A DNA stretch of 64,000 bases from Staphylococcus muscae (GTDB lineage Bacteria; Bacillota; Bacilli; Staphylococcales; Staphylococcaceae). Shown here in pieces: positions 30,063 to 39,438 of this stretch. The stretch spans positions 1,178,001 to 1,242,000 of the forward strand of contig NZ_CP027848.1 of assembly GCF_003019275.1 (NCBI RefSeq), given 5' to 3'. A program made the position numbers and the translations under genes. Position 1 is the stretch's first letter, and every line of letters starts with the position of its first letter. The notes below the pieces were generated by a model. The model did not search any database, had not been told where the DNA came from, and saw only the letters and a list, made by a program, of their open reading frames with translations.

Positions 30063-31664
30063 ATGGAAACAAACTGGCAAACACCAGAAGGGCGGTCAAA
30101 ACTTTTAAAACAACTCGTTGCACATTCGAGTGTGACGCATTCACAAGGAGAAGTCACTTTCCCTACATATGTACATGATTTACTCATGTCACTCCCTTAC
30201 TTCCAGCAACATCCAGAATACATACAACTTGTTCCTACTGTTGATCATCGTCATGCCGTTGTGGCAACATATCTATCCCCAAAAGCTACTCAAACAGTCA
30301 CTTTAATCAGTCACTTTGATACAGTAGGCATTGAAGATTATGGTCCTTATCAGAAATATGCATTTGATATGGAGAAACTCACTGCAACATTTCAAGAAGA
30401 TATGCGCTATTTAGATGATATGAGCAAGGAAGATTTATTATCTGGGGAATATCTATTTGGACGAGGTTCTATGGATATGAAACCCGGTTTAATGCTTCAT
30501 ATGTCATTGATCGAGCAAGCTATATTAGAGCAATGGGACGTCAATCTTGTATTGATGACCGTGCCTGATGAAGAAGTCACATCAAAAGGGATGCATGCGG
30601 CAGTTGCGCACCTAGACACACTATGTAAACAACATAATTTATCCATCTCCTTGCATCTAAATAGTGAGCCAACATTTCAACAAGCCCATCACGATACGAA
30701 CCACTATCACTACACAGGCTCTATTGGAAAGATTATGCCGAGCGTACTTGTTTATGGTCGTGAAACACATGTTGGCACACCTGCTATCGGATTGAGTTCT
30801 AATTTTATTTTGAGTTATATCCAACAAGAAATTGAATATCACACACGTTTTCAAGAACAGTTTGAAGATGAAGAAACACCCTTACCGGTCAGTTTGCGTG
30901 TCACAGATATTAAACAACATTATGATGTTCAAACACCTTTCCGATCAGTGGCACTTTTCAATCTATTTCTCTTCAAACGTCATGCGAATGAACTCTTTGA
31001 CCTATTCAATGATGCCGCTGCCAAAGGATTACAAAAAGGTCTGTCTGAGTATCAACAACGCATTGCAAAGACCGATGTCAAACCACTCAACATGCAGTTG
31101 ATGACGTACGATCGTTTACTGCAATATGCGATTGAAAACTATGGGCAAGATACCGTACATCAACTCATTGAGACACAAATCCAAACCGAAAGTGAGCCAC
31201 ATCTTCAATCCATCGCAATTGTAGATGCTTTGATGAATCTATGTCGAGAGCTTGGACCAACTGTTGTGACATTCTTTGCACCACCTTATTATCCAGCGAC
31301 CAATGCTTCTTATCATCCACTGACTGAAGCAATTGGTTCAACAATAGATACAACATTGCGAGAACACTTTGGACGTACATCAAAACGCATTCACTACTTC
31401 AACGGTATTAGTGACCTGAGTTATGTCTCACCTTCACCAAACGGAGCAGGGTTTGAAGCTTATGAGAATAATACACCTGTTTTCAATAATACTTATTCTA
31501 TCCCATTCCAAGCGATCAAAAATATTCAAGCCCCTCTTATGAATTGCGGTCCTATTGGCAAAGATGCGCACAAAGTCACTGAACGTATTCATAAAAAAAG
31601 TGCTTTTGAAGAATTACCAGTCGTCTTATCGACTATAATACAAAAACACTTTTTAAACACATAA
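30063..31664 (+). CDS. RocB-type M20 family peptidase
   Basis: The protein has 533 residues. The M20 metal-binding motifs are intact: LISHFDTVGIEDYG, GRGSMDMKPGL and PDEEVTSKG. The length and the C-terminal PPYYPATNASYHPL and YFNGISDLSYVSP blocks match the RocB (arginine utilisation) type rather than short M20 deacetylases. Its substrate is unproved. A GGGAG site precedes the ATG 30063; the frame continues open upstream but lacks a better start. A strong bidirectional terminator follows. Confidence 0.82.
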   Translation: METNWQTPEGRSKLLKQLVAHSSVTHSQGEVTFPTYVHDLLMSLPYFQQHPEYIQLVPTVDHRHAVVATYLSPKATQTVTLISHFDTVGIEDYGPYQKYAFDMEKLTATFQEDMRYLDDMSKEDLLSGEYLFGRGSMDMKPGLMLHMSLIEQAILEQWDVNLVLMTVPDEEVTSKGMHAAVAHLDTLCKQHNLSISLHLNSEPTFQQAHHDTNHYHYTGSIGKIMPSVLVYGRETHVGTPAIGLSSNFILSYIQQEIEYHTRFQEQFEDEETPLPVSLRVTDIKQHYDVQTPFRSVALFNLFLFKRHANELFDLFNDAAAKGLQKGLSEYQQRIAKTDVKPLNMQLMTYDRLLQYAIENYGQDTVHQLIETQIQTESEPHLQSIAIVDALMNLCRELGPTVVTFFAPPYYPATNASYHPLTEAIGSTIDTTLREHFGRTSKRIHYFNGISDLSYVSPSPNGAGFEAYENNTPVFNNTYSIPFQAIKNIQAPLMNCGPIGKDAHKVTERIHKKSAFEELPVVLSTIIQKHFLNT

Positions 31665-31668
31665 ATAA

Positions 31669-31713
31669 CAAAAGACACTGTATTTACCGTAATTGATAAA
31701 TACAGTGTCTTTT
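31669..31713. terminator. Bidirectional terminator between rocB-like gene and narT
   Basis: Arms AAAGACACTGTATTTA and TAAATACAGTGTCTTT with a 10-base loop and T/A flanks. Confidence 0.87.
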
Positions 31714-31723
31714 ATTTAAATAA

Positions 31724-32890
31724 TTATTGAACACCTGCTGTTTTTTCGCGTTTTGCTAAGTTAAACATTGTTAACAATGCAACAACACCGAAAATAGCAA
31801 GTAGAATGAATGCTAAGTTACTGCTACCTGTCATTGAAGTGACTGCAGAGATAACAAGTGGTGGGAAGAAACCACCAAGACCACCCATCATTGATACGAT
31901 ACCGTTTGCAACACCCGCTTCTTTTGAGAAATAGTGTGGTACAAGTTTGAAGATAAGACCGTTACCGATACCCGCACAAACACTTACTGTTAAACAACCC
32001 ACTGTGAATAAGAAGATACCGTCAGATAAACCAATGATTAATGCACCTACAATCATAATTGAGAAGAATGCTTTTAACATTGTTACCGCATCAAATTTAT
32101 CCCCTAACATACCACCGATAGGACGAAGTAATGTTGCGATAGCGATGAATACACCCGTACGAATACCTGCGTCTACTTTGTCTACACCGAAGTGTTCAAC
32201 TAAGAAGTTCGGTAAGAAAAGACCGAATGCTACGAACGCGCCGAATGTGATGAAGTACCAGAAACTTAAGTAGTACAATTTGTAGTTTTTCAATAGAATA
32301 CGTGATTGCTCTACTAAAGGTACTTTTACTTTAGGTTCGTTACCGTCACCTAAGAAGAACATGATAAGTGCAAATACAACCATAACTGCTAAATAGCTCA
32401 TTACTGTGTTTTGCCAACCGATAATTCCTGCGATTGGTGGTGCTAAGAATGCTGATACAGCTGTACCTAAGTTACCCATACCGTAAATACCATTTGCAAG
32501 ACCGACTTTATCTTTTGCGAAGTATTTAGGAATTGATGTAACACCTACTGAGAAGATCGCGCCCCCTACACCTAGGAAGAAACCTGCGAACATTAAGTTA
32601 CCTGGTGTTGATGCTTGGCTCAATAAGAAAATTGGGACAAGTAATACAACGAAACTTGTAAAGAATACCCATTTCGCACCAACGATATTTGTTAAGTAAC
32701 CGAATGGCACACGTAATACTGAACCTAAAATAACAGGGATAGCTAAAATGATTGATAATTGACCGCTTGTAATTTCAATATCTTGGGAAATAAATGGCAT
32801 TAATGGTGCAATGATTGTCCATGCCATAAACCCAGCAACTAAACTGAGCGTTTGAAGCCCTAACTGCAAACCAGCTTTTGACTTATCCAT
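31724..32890 (-). CDS. narT: Nitrate/nitrite MFS transporter NarT
   Basis: This 388-residue MFS protein of the NarK/NasA group has 12 helices. Glycine-rich nitrate signatures are present in helices 5 and 11 ([39 protein letters not shown]). It imports nitrate for respiration by NarGHI. It lies near nreCBA-nar as in S. carnosus and S. aureus, but here a protease cluster separates them. Upstream are a GC-rich palindrome and a weaker Rex-like box, suggesting anaerobic control. Confidence 0.93.
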   Translation of the reverse strand: MDKSKAGLQLGLQTLSLVAGFMAWTIIAPLMPFISQDIEITSGQLSIILAIPVILGSVLRVPFGYLTNIVGAKWVFFTSFVVLLVPIFLLSQASTPGNLMFAGFFLGVGGAIFSVGVTSIPKYFAKDKVGLANGIYGMGNLGTAVSAFLAPPIAGIIGWQNTVMSYLAVMVVFALIMFFLGDGNEPKVKVPLVEQSRILLKNYKLYYLSFWYFITFGAFVAFGLFLPNFLVEHFGVDKVDAGIRTGVFIAIATLLRPIGGMLGDKFDAVTMLKAFFSIMIVGALIIGLSDGIFLFTVGCLTVSVCAGIGNGLIFKLVPHYFSKEAGVANGIVSMMGGLGGFFPPLVISAVTSMTGSSNLAFILLAIFGVVALLTMFNLAKREKTAGVQ

Positions 32891-32987
32891 AATTGATTCA
32901 CCTTTTTCTTTAATAGATCTCTTGTATCAAAAAGGGTTATGATGCTATTAACTTTTGATACGCTTGTTCACTTTCAGTGTAACGTTA

Positions 32988-33005
32988 TTGTGAAATACAT
33001 AACAT
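32988..33005. promoter_or_regulatory. Weak Rex-like site upstream of narT
   Basis: TTGTGAAATACATAACAT has a perfect left half (TTGTGAA) but only 4 of 7 matches in the right half. Confidence 0.3.
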
Positions 33006-33028
33006 AAGGACTTCCCCTATACTCTTGC

Positions 33029-33041
33029 AGGGGTATCCCCT
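33029..33041. promoter_or_regulatory. NreC-like palindrome upstream of narT
   Basis: AGGGG-TAT-CCCCT is a perfect palindrome, similar to the GC-rich inverted repeat TAGGG-N4-CCCTA described for NreC in S. carnosus but with a shorter spacer. It stands 139 bp before narT. Confidence 0.5.
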
Positions 33042-33492
33042 AACACAAAACAGACACATCTAAAAAGCATATCACTGCACTGTTAAATCCTTTTTAAAAT
33101 GTCACTTAAACACACTTTAACCAACATCTATTCCATCCATCTCACAAATTATTAAAACGACATTACACTATTGTAATAAAACAATCGTTCACCAATAGCC
33201 TCTTGTGCATAAGCATAAAGATAACCCTACTGAACATGCAATAGAATCAATAGTTATTTATTGAAATCTTAAATAATATATCACTAAAACCTATGAAAAC
33301 AATACTTTCAACTATACTCCCAGTTATTTCTTCTCTTGTTCTCACATTTAACCCAAATGAATTTTTCGTAAAAATAATTTTCTACACACAAAAGCTATTT
33401 TACAAAAAGATTTACCCCTTAGATGAAAAGTATTATTTTATTGTTATCAAATCACTAATAGAGAAATGAGTGATGTCAGAAAGGAGTCATAC

Positions 33493-34779
33493 ATGCTAAG
33501 AAAAGGATTTGTCACATTCGCATTAAGTATACTTGCAATAACTTACTTGTTTGGCAATGCAGATACACTATCTGCACAAAATGATGATGTTTTGAAAGCC
33601 ACCGATGCTACTGAAGCTCCCACACCAACAAACTATGATATTCCACAAGAAGGATTAAAAGCCATACAGAATAATTCTTCTCTCTTTAATGAAAAAATAA
33701 TTGGGAAAGATACTAGAACTGTTGTAAAAGACTATCTTAAAAACCCTTATAAAAAAATTGTACTTTTAGATATAAAATTCAAAAATAATACTGGTACTGG
33801 TACTGGAGCAATGATTAATAAGAATACAGTATTGACTGCTGCACATAATGTTTACTCTTCAGAACTAGGAGGATTTGCAAAAAATATAACAGTTTATGCA
33901 GGTCTATCAAAATCAAAACTGCCAATAGGGCAAGCTCATGTCACTCAAAAATTTCTCCAAAAAGAATGGGAGACTACTGGTTTACCCAAGTACGATTTCG
34001 CTATTCTGAAATTAGACAATAATTTAGGATGCAAAACTGGTTATTTTTCCTTTTCACAAGATCTTTCTCTCAATCAAACACTTCAAATTGCTGGATATCC
34101 AGGAGACAAGGGATCTATCACTCAATATTCAGGAAAAGGTACTTTGCTTAGTTTTACAAATGATAATTTATTTTATGATGTAGACACATATAATGGCGAG
34201 AGTGGCAGTCCAATTTTAAATGACAAAAACTTAATAATAGGTATCCATACTAATGGATTTTCCAACTACAATTATGGGACACGAATAAACAAAGAGAAGT
34301 TAGCTCTTATCAAGAAGTGGAGTGCCGATCCAAAGCCTATCAAATATAACAAAAACATTACGATCACCAAATCTAACATAAAAATATGGAAAGATTTAAA
34401 TCTGTACACACGTCGCTCCAATAAAGATGTGAAGTTAGGTAAGGTCTATCAAGCTAAAAATATTTACACACATTTAAACGGTCATAAATATCTTTCTTTA
34501 TTTGACAATCACAATCATTTAATAGGTTACGTAGACAAAGTAGATACAAAAGATTTAATTGCGACAAAAATAAATAAGACCGTTAAGATTGTTTCGAAAA
34601 AAGACATCATCTGGGGAGATTTTTTCTGGTCTAGAAAAATTGCGCCAACAAGCAAATACTACAACAAAACTTTCAAAGCAAAAGGTCTCTATACGCTTGG
34701 AAACAAAAAGAAATATTACACTTTATACAATAATAAAAACAAATGGGTCGGCTATATTGATATAAAAGCCACAAAATAA
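33493..34779 (+). CDS. Secreted V8-like glutamyl endopeptidase with C-terminal GW/SH3-like repeats
   Basis: This is a 428-residue protein. It has a signal peptide (about 1-28), a propeptide containing the motif ATDATEAPTPTNYDIPQE (residues 36-53), and a chymotrypsin-like domain with triad His118 (TAAHN), Asp168 (YDFAILKL) and Ser237 (GESGSP). Thr232 and His252 occupy places of the V8 S1-site residues that recognise Glu. Cleavage after Glu67 would give an N-terminus KIIGKDTR like other glutamyl endopeptidases. Residues about 298-428 hold two repeats ending LIGYVDK and WVGYIDI, resembling GW/SH3 wall-binding modules, unusual for V8. AAGGAG sits 6 bases before the ATG. Three LPNTG genes follow in line. 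Confidence 0.85.
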   Translation: MLRKGFVTFALSILAITYLFGNADTLSAQNDDVLKATDATEAPTPTNYDIPQEGLKAIQNNSSLFNEKIIGKDTRTVVKDYLKNPYKKIVLLDIKFKNNTGTGTGAMINKNTVLTAAHNVYSSELGGFAKNITVYAGLSKSKLPIGQAHVTQKFLQKEWETTGLPKYDFAILKLDNNLGCKTGYFSFSQDLSLNQTLQIAGYPGDKGSITQYSGKGTLLSFTNDNLFYDVDTYNGESGSPILNDKNLIIGIHTNGFSNYNYGTRINKEKLALIKKWSADPKPIKYNKNITITKSNIKIWKDLNLYTRRSNKDVKLGKVYQAKNIYTHLNGHKYLSLFDNHNHLIGYVDKVDTKDLIATKINKTVKIVSKKDIIWGDFFWSRKIAPTSKYYNKTFKAKGLYTLGNKKKYYTLYNNKNKWVGYIDIKATK

Positions 34780-34793
34780 AAGGAGTGATTACC

Positions 34794-35363
34794 ATGTTTA
34801 AAAAATTATACGCTTCATCTCTTATAACTGCAGCTATTACAGCAAGTTTTACAATCAATACGAATGCTGCCACAAATAATGATGAACATACTACTATTCC
34901 AGCTAATAATCATTTAGCAAAACCAATTAAAAAAGAGACAAAAAGATATGCTTGGGAGCCACAAAATGGCAATTATCATGACCTAAGTAATAGAACAGAA
35001 GTGCCATCAGAATATCTCGACTTTCTTGATACCCTTCCAAGTTCAGAAGATGTACAAAATGATCCACGTATTAAGGATATATTAAGCAAACAAGATCGTC
35101 ATACTAACCCATATCTTGTAAATAATCCTACTATAATCAACAAAGATTTTAATGCAGACACTGCAAATTCTATAAATCAAAATGATGCAAGTAAACCACT
35201 ATCAACTCAAGCACCACAACCATCACATACTCAATTAACCGTTTTACCTAACACTGGTGGTGTACATTCAGTATCACCTTTGGCTATATACAGTCTTCTG
35301 TTATTGGGTGGGGCACTTGTTGTTTATCGTCCGTTTTCTTCTGTAAATAAGTCAAAAGTTTAA
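34794..35363 (+). CDS. Small LPNTG wall-anchored protein 1
   Basis: This 189-residue protein has a signal peptide (cleavage near NAA at about 24) and a hydrophilic mature region without Cys, then a Ser/Pro/Gln-rich spacer. It ends in a sortase signal LPNTGG, a hydrophobic helix and the tail VNKSKV. The start at 34794 follows AAAAGGAG, 15 bases after the protease stop, so both are probably cotranscribed. Its mature part (KRYAWEPQNGNYHDLSNRTE) lacks the propeptide-like motif of the next two proteins, but the sorting region is nearly identical to theirs. Function is unknown. Confidence 0.8.
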   Translation: MFKKLYASSLITAAITASFTINTNAATNNDEHTTIPANNHLAKPIKKETKRYAWEPQNGNYHDLSNRTEVPSEYLDFLDTLPSSEDVQNDPRIKDILSKQDRHTNPYLVNNPTIINKDFNADTANSINQNDASKPLSTQAPQPSHTQLTVLPNTGGVHSVSPLAIYSLLLLGGALVVYRPFSSVNKSKV

Positions 35364-35400
35364 TTCGTCATACTTAAAATAAGGAGTGATTACCATGTTG
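35242..35400 (+). repeat. Tandem 3'-end/leader module, copy A
   Basis: This module encodes the LPNTGG sorting signal of protein 1 and the whole gap to the next ATG. It is nearly identical to the copy at 35834-35992, with the same 153-base distance from its first base to the next ATG. Confidence 0.8.
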
Positions 35401-35955
35401 AAAAAAACAATCTCAACTTCATTAATTGCAATTAGCTTATTAAGCATCGGAAACTATACTTATGCAGCTTCAAACAATCATTCTCGTGATGATATTTTTA
35501 CAGCAACTGATTCAATAGAACCACCCACTCCCACAGATTATGACCTTCCACAAGACCAAATTGAACCTACGGAAGAACCTATTTTACCTGATCCGTATAC
35601 CACAGGGCAAATCACGGCTAAAACATTGATGAAAAAGTATAAAGGGCTTAAAGATATTAAAGATATCGATCGATTGTTAGCAAGTCTGCCAAATACTTAT
35701 ACATCCCAACCTAATCAGACTTCATCATCACGTATTTCTCAACAAACTCAAATACCGCAACCCAATCAACCTTCATCACCACAAATCTCTCAACAAAATC
35801 AAACATCACAACCGTCACACACGCAACTCACTGTTTTACCTAACACTGGTGGTGTGAGTTTAGCGTCACCTTTGGCTATTTATAGTCTTCTGTTATTGGG
35901 TGGGGCACTTGTTGTTTATCGTCCTTTTTCTTCTATAAATAAGTCAAAAGTTTAA
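35395..35955 (+). CDS. Small LPNTG wall-anchored protein 2 with protease-propeptide-like motif
   Basis: This 186-residue protein has a signal peptide to about residue 24. Residues 32-54 (DDIFTATDSIEPPTPTDYDL and on) closely match the protease's propeptide. A short charged helical stretch and two imperfect copies of a Gln-Pro-Asn-Gln/Ser-Ser/Ile-Ser-Gln-Gln repeat follow, then the LPNTGG signal. It sits 31 bases after the previous gene with an identical AAGGAGTGATTACC leader. In the protease the Glu is followed by Ala; here it is followed by Pro, which should resist cleavage by a glutamyl peptidase. Function is unknown. Confidence 0.8.
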   Translation: MLKKTISTSLIAISLLSIGNYTYAASNNHSRDDIFTATDSIEPPTPTDYDLPQDQIEPTEEPILPDPYTTGQITAKTLMKKYKGLKDIKDIDRLLASLPNTYTSQPNQTSSSRISQQTQIPQPNQPSSPQISQQNQTSQPSHTQLTVLPNTGGVSLASPLAIYSLLLLGGALVVYRPFSSINKSKV

Positions 35956-35992
35956 TTCGTCATACTTAAAGTAAGGAGTGATTACCATGTTG
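35834..35992 (+). repeat. Tandem 3'-end/leader module, copy B
   Basis: This is copy B of the sorting-signal-plus-leader repeat. A third, more divergent and shorter copy without the downstream leader lies at 36321-36445. Confidence 0.8.
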
Positions 35993-36445
35993 AAAAAATT
36001 TATATCAACATCTTTAATTACATTTAGTTTATTAAGTATTGGAAATTTTACACATGCTGCTACAAATAATGATTCCGATGATGATACTCTAACAGCAAAT
36101 GATTCAACAGAACCACCTACGCCAACAGATTATGATTTCCCACAAGATAAAGCTATACCTATCGGTGAACAACCACCTTTCATTATTGTTCCTGATGAAG
36201 ATACAAATACACCAACAGATCATGATACAAAAGTTCATTCATCTAAAACATTGACACCATCAAACCAATCAAATACTAGCACATCTCAAACACCGCAACC
36301 GCCACATACGCAACTGATAGTTTTACCTAACACTGGTGGTGTGAGTTCAACATCACCTTTTGCTGTATACAGTCTTCTATTATTAGGTGGGGCATTTGTT
36401 GTTTATCATCCACTCACATCCATGCTTATGAAGTCAAAACTATAA
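35987..36445 (+). CDS. Small LPNTG wall-anchored protein 3 with protease-propeptide-like motif
   Basis: This 152-residue paralogue of the preceding protein shares the signal peptide (MLKKFISTSLITFSLLSIGN) and the motif at residues 32-54 (ending TEPPTPTDYDFPQD). The middle is shorter and Thr/Pro-rich; the LPNTGG signal and helix are conserved, but the tail is altered (SMLMKSKL). It has the same ribosome site and spacing. It closes the cluster before a strong hairpin. Probably it arose by tandem duplication. Confidence 0.8.
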   Translation: MLKKFISTSLITFSLLSIGNFTHAATNNDSDDDTLTANDSTEPPTPTDYDFPQDKAIPIGEQPPFIIVPDEDTNTPTDHDTKVHSSKTLTPSNQSNTSTSQTPQPPHTQLIVLPNTGGVSSTSPFAVYSLLLLGGAFVVYHPLTSMLMKSKL

Positions 36446-36470
36446 TTTTTTCAATCTAGAGCGCCCAATG

Positions 36471-36515
36471 TTTCAAGTGATAATACATCACTTGTCACAT
36501 TGGGTTTCTTTTTGT
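36471..36515 (+). terminator. Terminator of the protease/LPNTG cluster
   Basis: Hairpin CCCAATGT..CAAGTGAT / ATCACTTG..ACATTGGG followed by TTTCTTTTTG. Confidence 0.8.
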
Positions 36516-36523
36516 CCAAAATA

Positions 36524-36566
36524 AAAAAGCAATCTCGTTTGTGATTTCACAGACAAAATTGCTTTA
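36524..36566 (-). terminator. Terminator of the nar-nre operon
   Basis: On the minus strand, AAAGCAAT..GTCTGTG and CACAAACGAGATTGCTTTTTT form a hairpin after nreC. Confidence 0.65.
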
Positions 36567-36572
36567 TATATT

Positions 36573-37223
36573 CTAAAAATCAAGTAGCTTCTTCTTCAAA
36601 GCATATTCAACAAGCTCTGGTTTTGATTTCAAATCAAGCTTGTCCATAATACGTGTCTTATGCGCTTCAACTGTTTTGACTGATACGAATAGTTTCTCGG
36701 CAATATCTTTATTCCCGTATCCTTTCGCAATCAGCGGTAAAATTTCTAATTCGCGCTTAGACAGTATTTTAAATGGATCGTTAGAATACGCATCATCATT
36801 AGAAGATTGTACAAATTCTTTCACTAATGATGTCGTCATCTTCGGATCAATATATGTTTGACCTTTGTAAACAGTTCTAATTGCTAACAACAACTGTTCG
36901 TCAGGTGCATTTTTTAATATATAACCACTGGCACCACTTCTCAAGACATGAAAAAGATATTCTTCATCATCAAACATCGTGAGAATCAATATCTTAGTAT
37001 TTGGAAAACTATCTAGTATCTTACTTGTTGCAATCAATCCGGACTCACCAGGCGGCATACTCAAGTCCATGATCAGCACGTCTGGTTCATGTTCCATGAC
37101 TTTTTGATACGCTTCGACCCCATCTGCGGCAGTTCCGACAACTTCCATATCTTCTTGGAAGTTCAAAATCATCGAAAAGCCCGTACGTACAACCGCGTGA
37201 TCATCTGCAATTACGATCTTCAT
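36573..37223 (-). CDS. nreC: Nitrate/oxygen response regulator NreC
   Basis: This 216-residue NarL/FixJ-type regulator has a receiver with Asp7, Asp8 and phosphoacceptor Asp53 ([12 protein letters not shown]), then a LuxR helix-turn-helix ([20 protein letters not shown]). Start 37223 follows AGGGGA, 11 bases after nreB. When phosphorylated by NreB under anoxia it activates narG, nir and narT; candidate sites exist upstream of each in this window. Confidence 0.94.
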   Translation of the reverse strand: MKIVIADDHAVVRTGFSMILNFQEDMEVVGTAADGVEAYQKVMEHEPDVLIMDLSMPPGESGLIATSKILDSFPNTKILILTMFDDEEYLFHVLRSGASGYILKNAPDEQLLLAIRTVYKGQTYIDPKMTTSLVKEFVQSSNDDAYSNDPFKILSKRELEILPLIAKGYGNKDIAEKLFVSVKTVEAHKTRIMDKLDLKSKPELVEYALKKKLLDF

Positions 37224-37234
37224 GCTTGTTCCCC

Positions 37235-38284
37235 TCACTTTTGGTTAATTGGTACATCAAGTGACACAATCGTACCTTTCCCTTTTTGTGTTTCAATATC
37301 TAGGTGTCCATTAACCAGTTCAGCACGTTCATTCATACCATACAGTCCGAGTCCCGAACCTTTTGGCGAATCACTCGGTTCAAAGCCTTGTCCTTGATCA
37401 GATACTTCCGCATACAACGTGTCTTCAGTTCTTCTAATATAAACATCTACTGAATCGACGCCAGCATATTTCATCGCATTGAATACCGCTTCTTGGACGA
37501 CACGATAGACGACCGTTTCAATCTCGCTATCGAAACGCTGTGGCATCATATCAAAATGATAATTTACAATCAATCCGTAATTCAACTCCAACTGTTTGAA
37601 ATACGACTTGAATGCTGCGTCTAATCCGAGGTCATCTAATGAAGACGGTCTGAGTTCCAATGATAAGTTACGAATATCATCAATCAGCTTCGTCATTAAG
37701 CCTTCAATATTTTTCGCACCATCTAGTAGAGAACCCATTTCTTGCTGATATTTCAAAAGACGCAACTCGACACTCACGTTGATGAGTTCTTGCACGACAC
37801 CATCGTGCAACTCACGTGAGATACGTTTGCGTTCATTTTCTTGTGCTGCAATTGTCTTTTGAATCATATTGCGTTGGTATAGCTTTTCTTGTCTTTGAAT
37901 CTGTGGCGTTACATTTTGTAGTGTAAATGCTTTAATATCGTTCTCTTCATCAATTGTTTGATATGTGGCAGTGAAAGGCTCTACTTTGTTATCAGTTGTT
38001 TTCATAAATACTTGAAAAGCTGTATTGCCTATGTCTTCAGATTTAAGGAAACAGTTGTAGCAAGTCTGTAATGCATGCTCATTCGTATAGCCTTCACAAC
38101 GACCACATATCGTGTTGGAGATACCGCTCAAGTCATTCTCCGGTGATATGACACGCTCAGCCGCTTCATTCATATAAATGACTTTCCCCTCACCATCTAT
38201 AAAAATGATCATCTCTGATGTTTGGTGATAATAGGCATTCAAAAATGTTGAAAGTTCTTTCGTCTTATTATGTTGTTGTATCAT
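37235..38284 (-). CDS. nreB: Oxygen-sensing histidine kinase NreB
   Basis: This 349-residue cytosolic kinase has an N-terminal PAS domain with four Cys ligands (Cys60, Cys63, Cys75, Cys78) for the oxygen-labile [4Fe-4S] cluster, as in S. carnosus NreB. The HisKA_3 motif is [14 protein letters not shown], and the ATPase domain has DQGQGF and GSGLGLYGM boxes. It overlaps nreA by 4 bases. Confidence 0.94.
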   Translation of the reverse strand: MIQQHNKTKELSTFLNAYYHQTSEMIIFIDGEGKVIYMNEAAERVISPENDLSGISNTICGRCEGYTNEHALQTCYNCFLKSEDIGNTAFQVFMKTTDNKVEPFTATYQTIDEENDIKAFTLQNVTPQIQRQEKLYQRNMIQKTIAAQENERKRISRELHDGVVQELINVSVELRLLKYQQEMGSLLDGAKNIEGLMTKLIDDIRNLSLELRPSSLDDLGLDAAFKSYFKQLELNYGLIVNYHFDMMPQRFDSEIETVVYRVVQEAVFNAMKYAGVDSVDVYIRRTEDTLYAEVSDQGQGFEPSDSPKGSGLGLYGMNERAELVNGHLDIETQKGKGTIVSLDVPINQK

Positions 38285-38745
38285 GATCGCACCACCCTGT
38301 CCTCACTCGTTAAGCCACCAATCCCGTTAATCACTGAGACATCTCTCACGACTTTTGGGAGTGGCGAATTATCACGTTGACCAAATAACAACACCCCTTT
38401 GACACGATGATTGTGCCAAAGCGGTATTGCAACCATTGAAGTGAGTTGTTCACTTATCAAGATCGGATAATTGAACAGTGCAACTTGAATCTGTTCTTCG
38501 TTTGCATCATGAATAATCATCGGCTTGCCGGTTTTCATAACGTTCCCAGCAACACCACGGCCATAGCGCAATTCAATACGTTGATATCTTTCGTTCAAGT
38601 TACCTGACACGTATCTCCATTTGATTTTCGTGCCAACATGATCTTCAGTAGGTAGTGCGATTCCGGCAAAGTCAAATTGATATTTGTGACGTAATCTATC
38701 TAACTCATCTTGATAATCATGTTGAGAAAAATCAATCTGGTTCAC
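38281..38745 (-). CDS. nreA: Nitrate sensor NreA (GAF domain)
   Basis: The GAF-domain protein (about 154 residues) binds nitrate and modulates NreB. Visible features include [20 protein letters not shown] and [17 protein letters not shown] chose GTG 38745 because GGAG ends 8 bases before it; an ATG at 38751 is only 2 bases from that site but cannot be excluded. It is part of the narGHJI-nreABC run. Confidence 0.9.
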   Translation of the reverse strand: MNQIDFSQHDYQDELDRLRHKYQFDFAGIALPTEDHVGTKIKWRYVSGNLNERYQRIELRYGRGVAGNVMKTGKPMIIHDANEEQIQVALFNYPILISEQLTSMVAIPLWHNHRVKGVLLFGQRDNSPLPKVVRDVSVINGIGGLTSEDRVVRS

Positions 38746-38760
38746 GGTCATCACTCCATA

Positions 38761-39438
38761 TTAATTTTTGTGTTTACGATAAATAATATAACTACGGCTT
38801 GCATATGTCAACGGAACACTCCACACGTGAACAAGACGTGTGAATGGCCAACATGCCATAATTGTAAAGCCAAGTAATACGTGCAATTTGAATGCAAGTG
38901 GTACATTAACCATTAAGCTTGCATCTGGGCTAAGCATAAATAATCCTCTGAACCAGATTGAAATCGTTTGACGATAATCAAAATCTGGCACTGTTGCATT
39001 TGTAACTAATGTTGCGTAACAACCAACAAAGACAATTGTTAATAATAGAAAGTTTACAAAAATATCTGATGCTGAACTTAGACGGCGAACGTTTTGTTTC
39101 GTCACACGTCTTGCTGTTAATAGGAACATACCTATCAACGTGATTATACCAAAAATACTACCGATATACACAGCACCGATATGGTAAAGGTGGTTATTAA
39201 CACCGACACTTTCTAACCAATGTGCTGGGATTAAAAGCCCTACAACGTGTCCAAAGAACACTGGGATAATCCCTAAGTGGAACATCAAGCTGCCCCACTT
39301 AAGCTGCTTCTTTTCGATAAATTCACTCGACTTTGCCGTCCATGAAAATTGATCAAACTTATAACGAGCAATATGACCAATGACAAAGATGGCAAGGCAA
39401 AGGTATGGGAAGATAACCCATAAAAATTGATTAAACAT
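38761..39438 (-). CDS. narI: Respiratory nitrate reductase gamma subunit NarI
   Basis: This 225-residue membrane cytochrome b subunit has five helices and paired histidines for two hemes (GHIARY, HLGIIPVFFGHVVGL, KLHVLLGF, RLVHVWSVPL). It takes electrons from menaquinol for NarGH. It overlaps narJ by 8 bases. Confidence 0.94.
   Translation of the reverse strand: MFNQFLWVIFPYLCLAIFVIGHIARYKFDQFSWTAKSSEFIEKKQLKWGSLMFHLGIIPVFFGHVVGLLIPAHWLESVGVNNHLYHIGAVYIGSIFGIITLIGMFLLTARRVTKQNVRRLSSASDIFVNFLLLTIVFVGCYATLVTNATVPDFDYRQTISIWFRGLFMLSPDASLMVNVPLAFKLHVLLGFTIMACWPFTRLVHVWSVPLTYASRSYIIYRKHKN

Larger units (their letters stand above)
32891..33492. other. Divergent intergenic region narT / protease
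   Basis: I found no gene in this 602-bp A/T-rich gap. The narT side holds a 13-bp palindrome and a Rex-like 18-mer. The other side must hold the protease promoter, with AGAAAGGAG as its ribosome site, but no distinct operator stands out. Confidence 0.6.
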
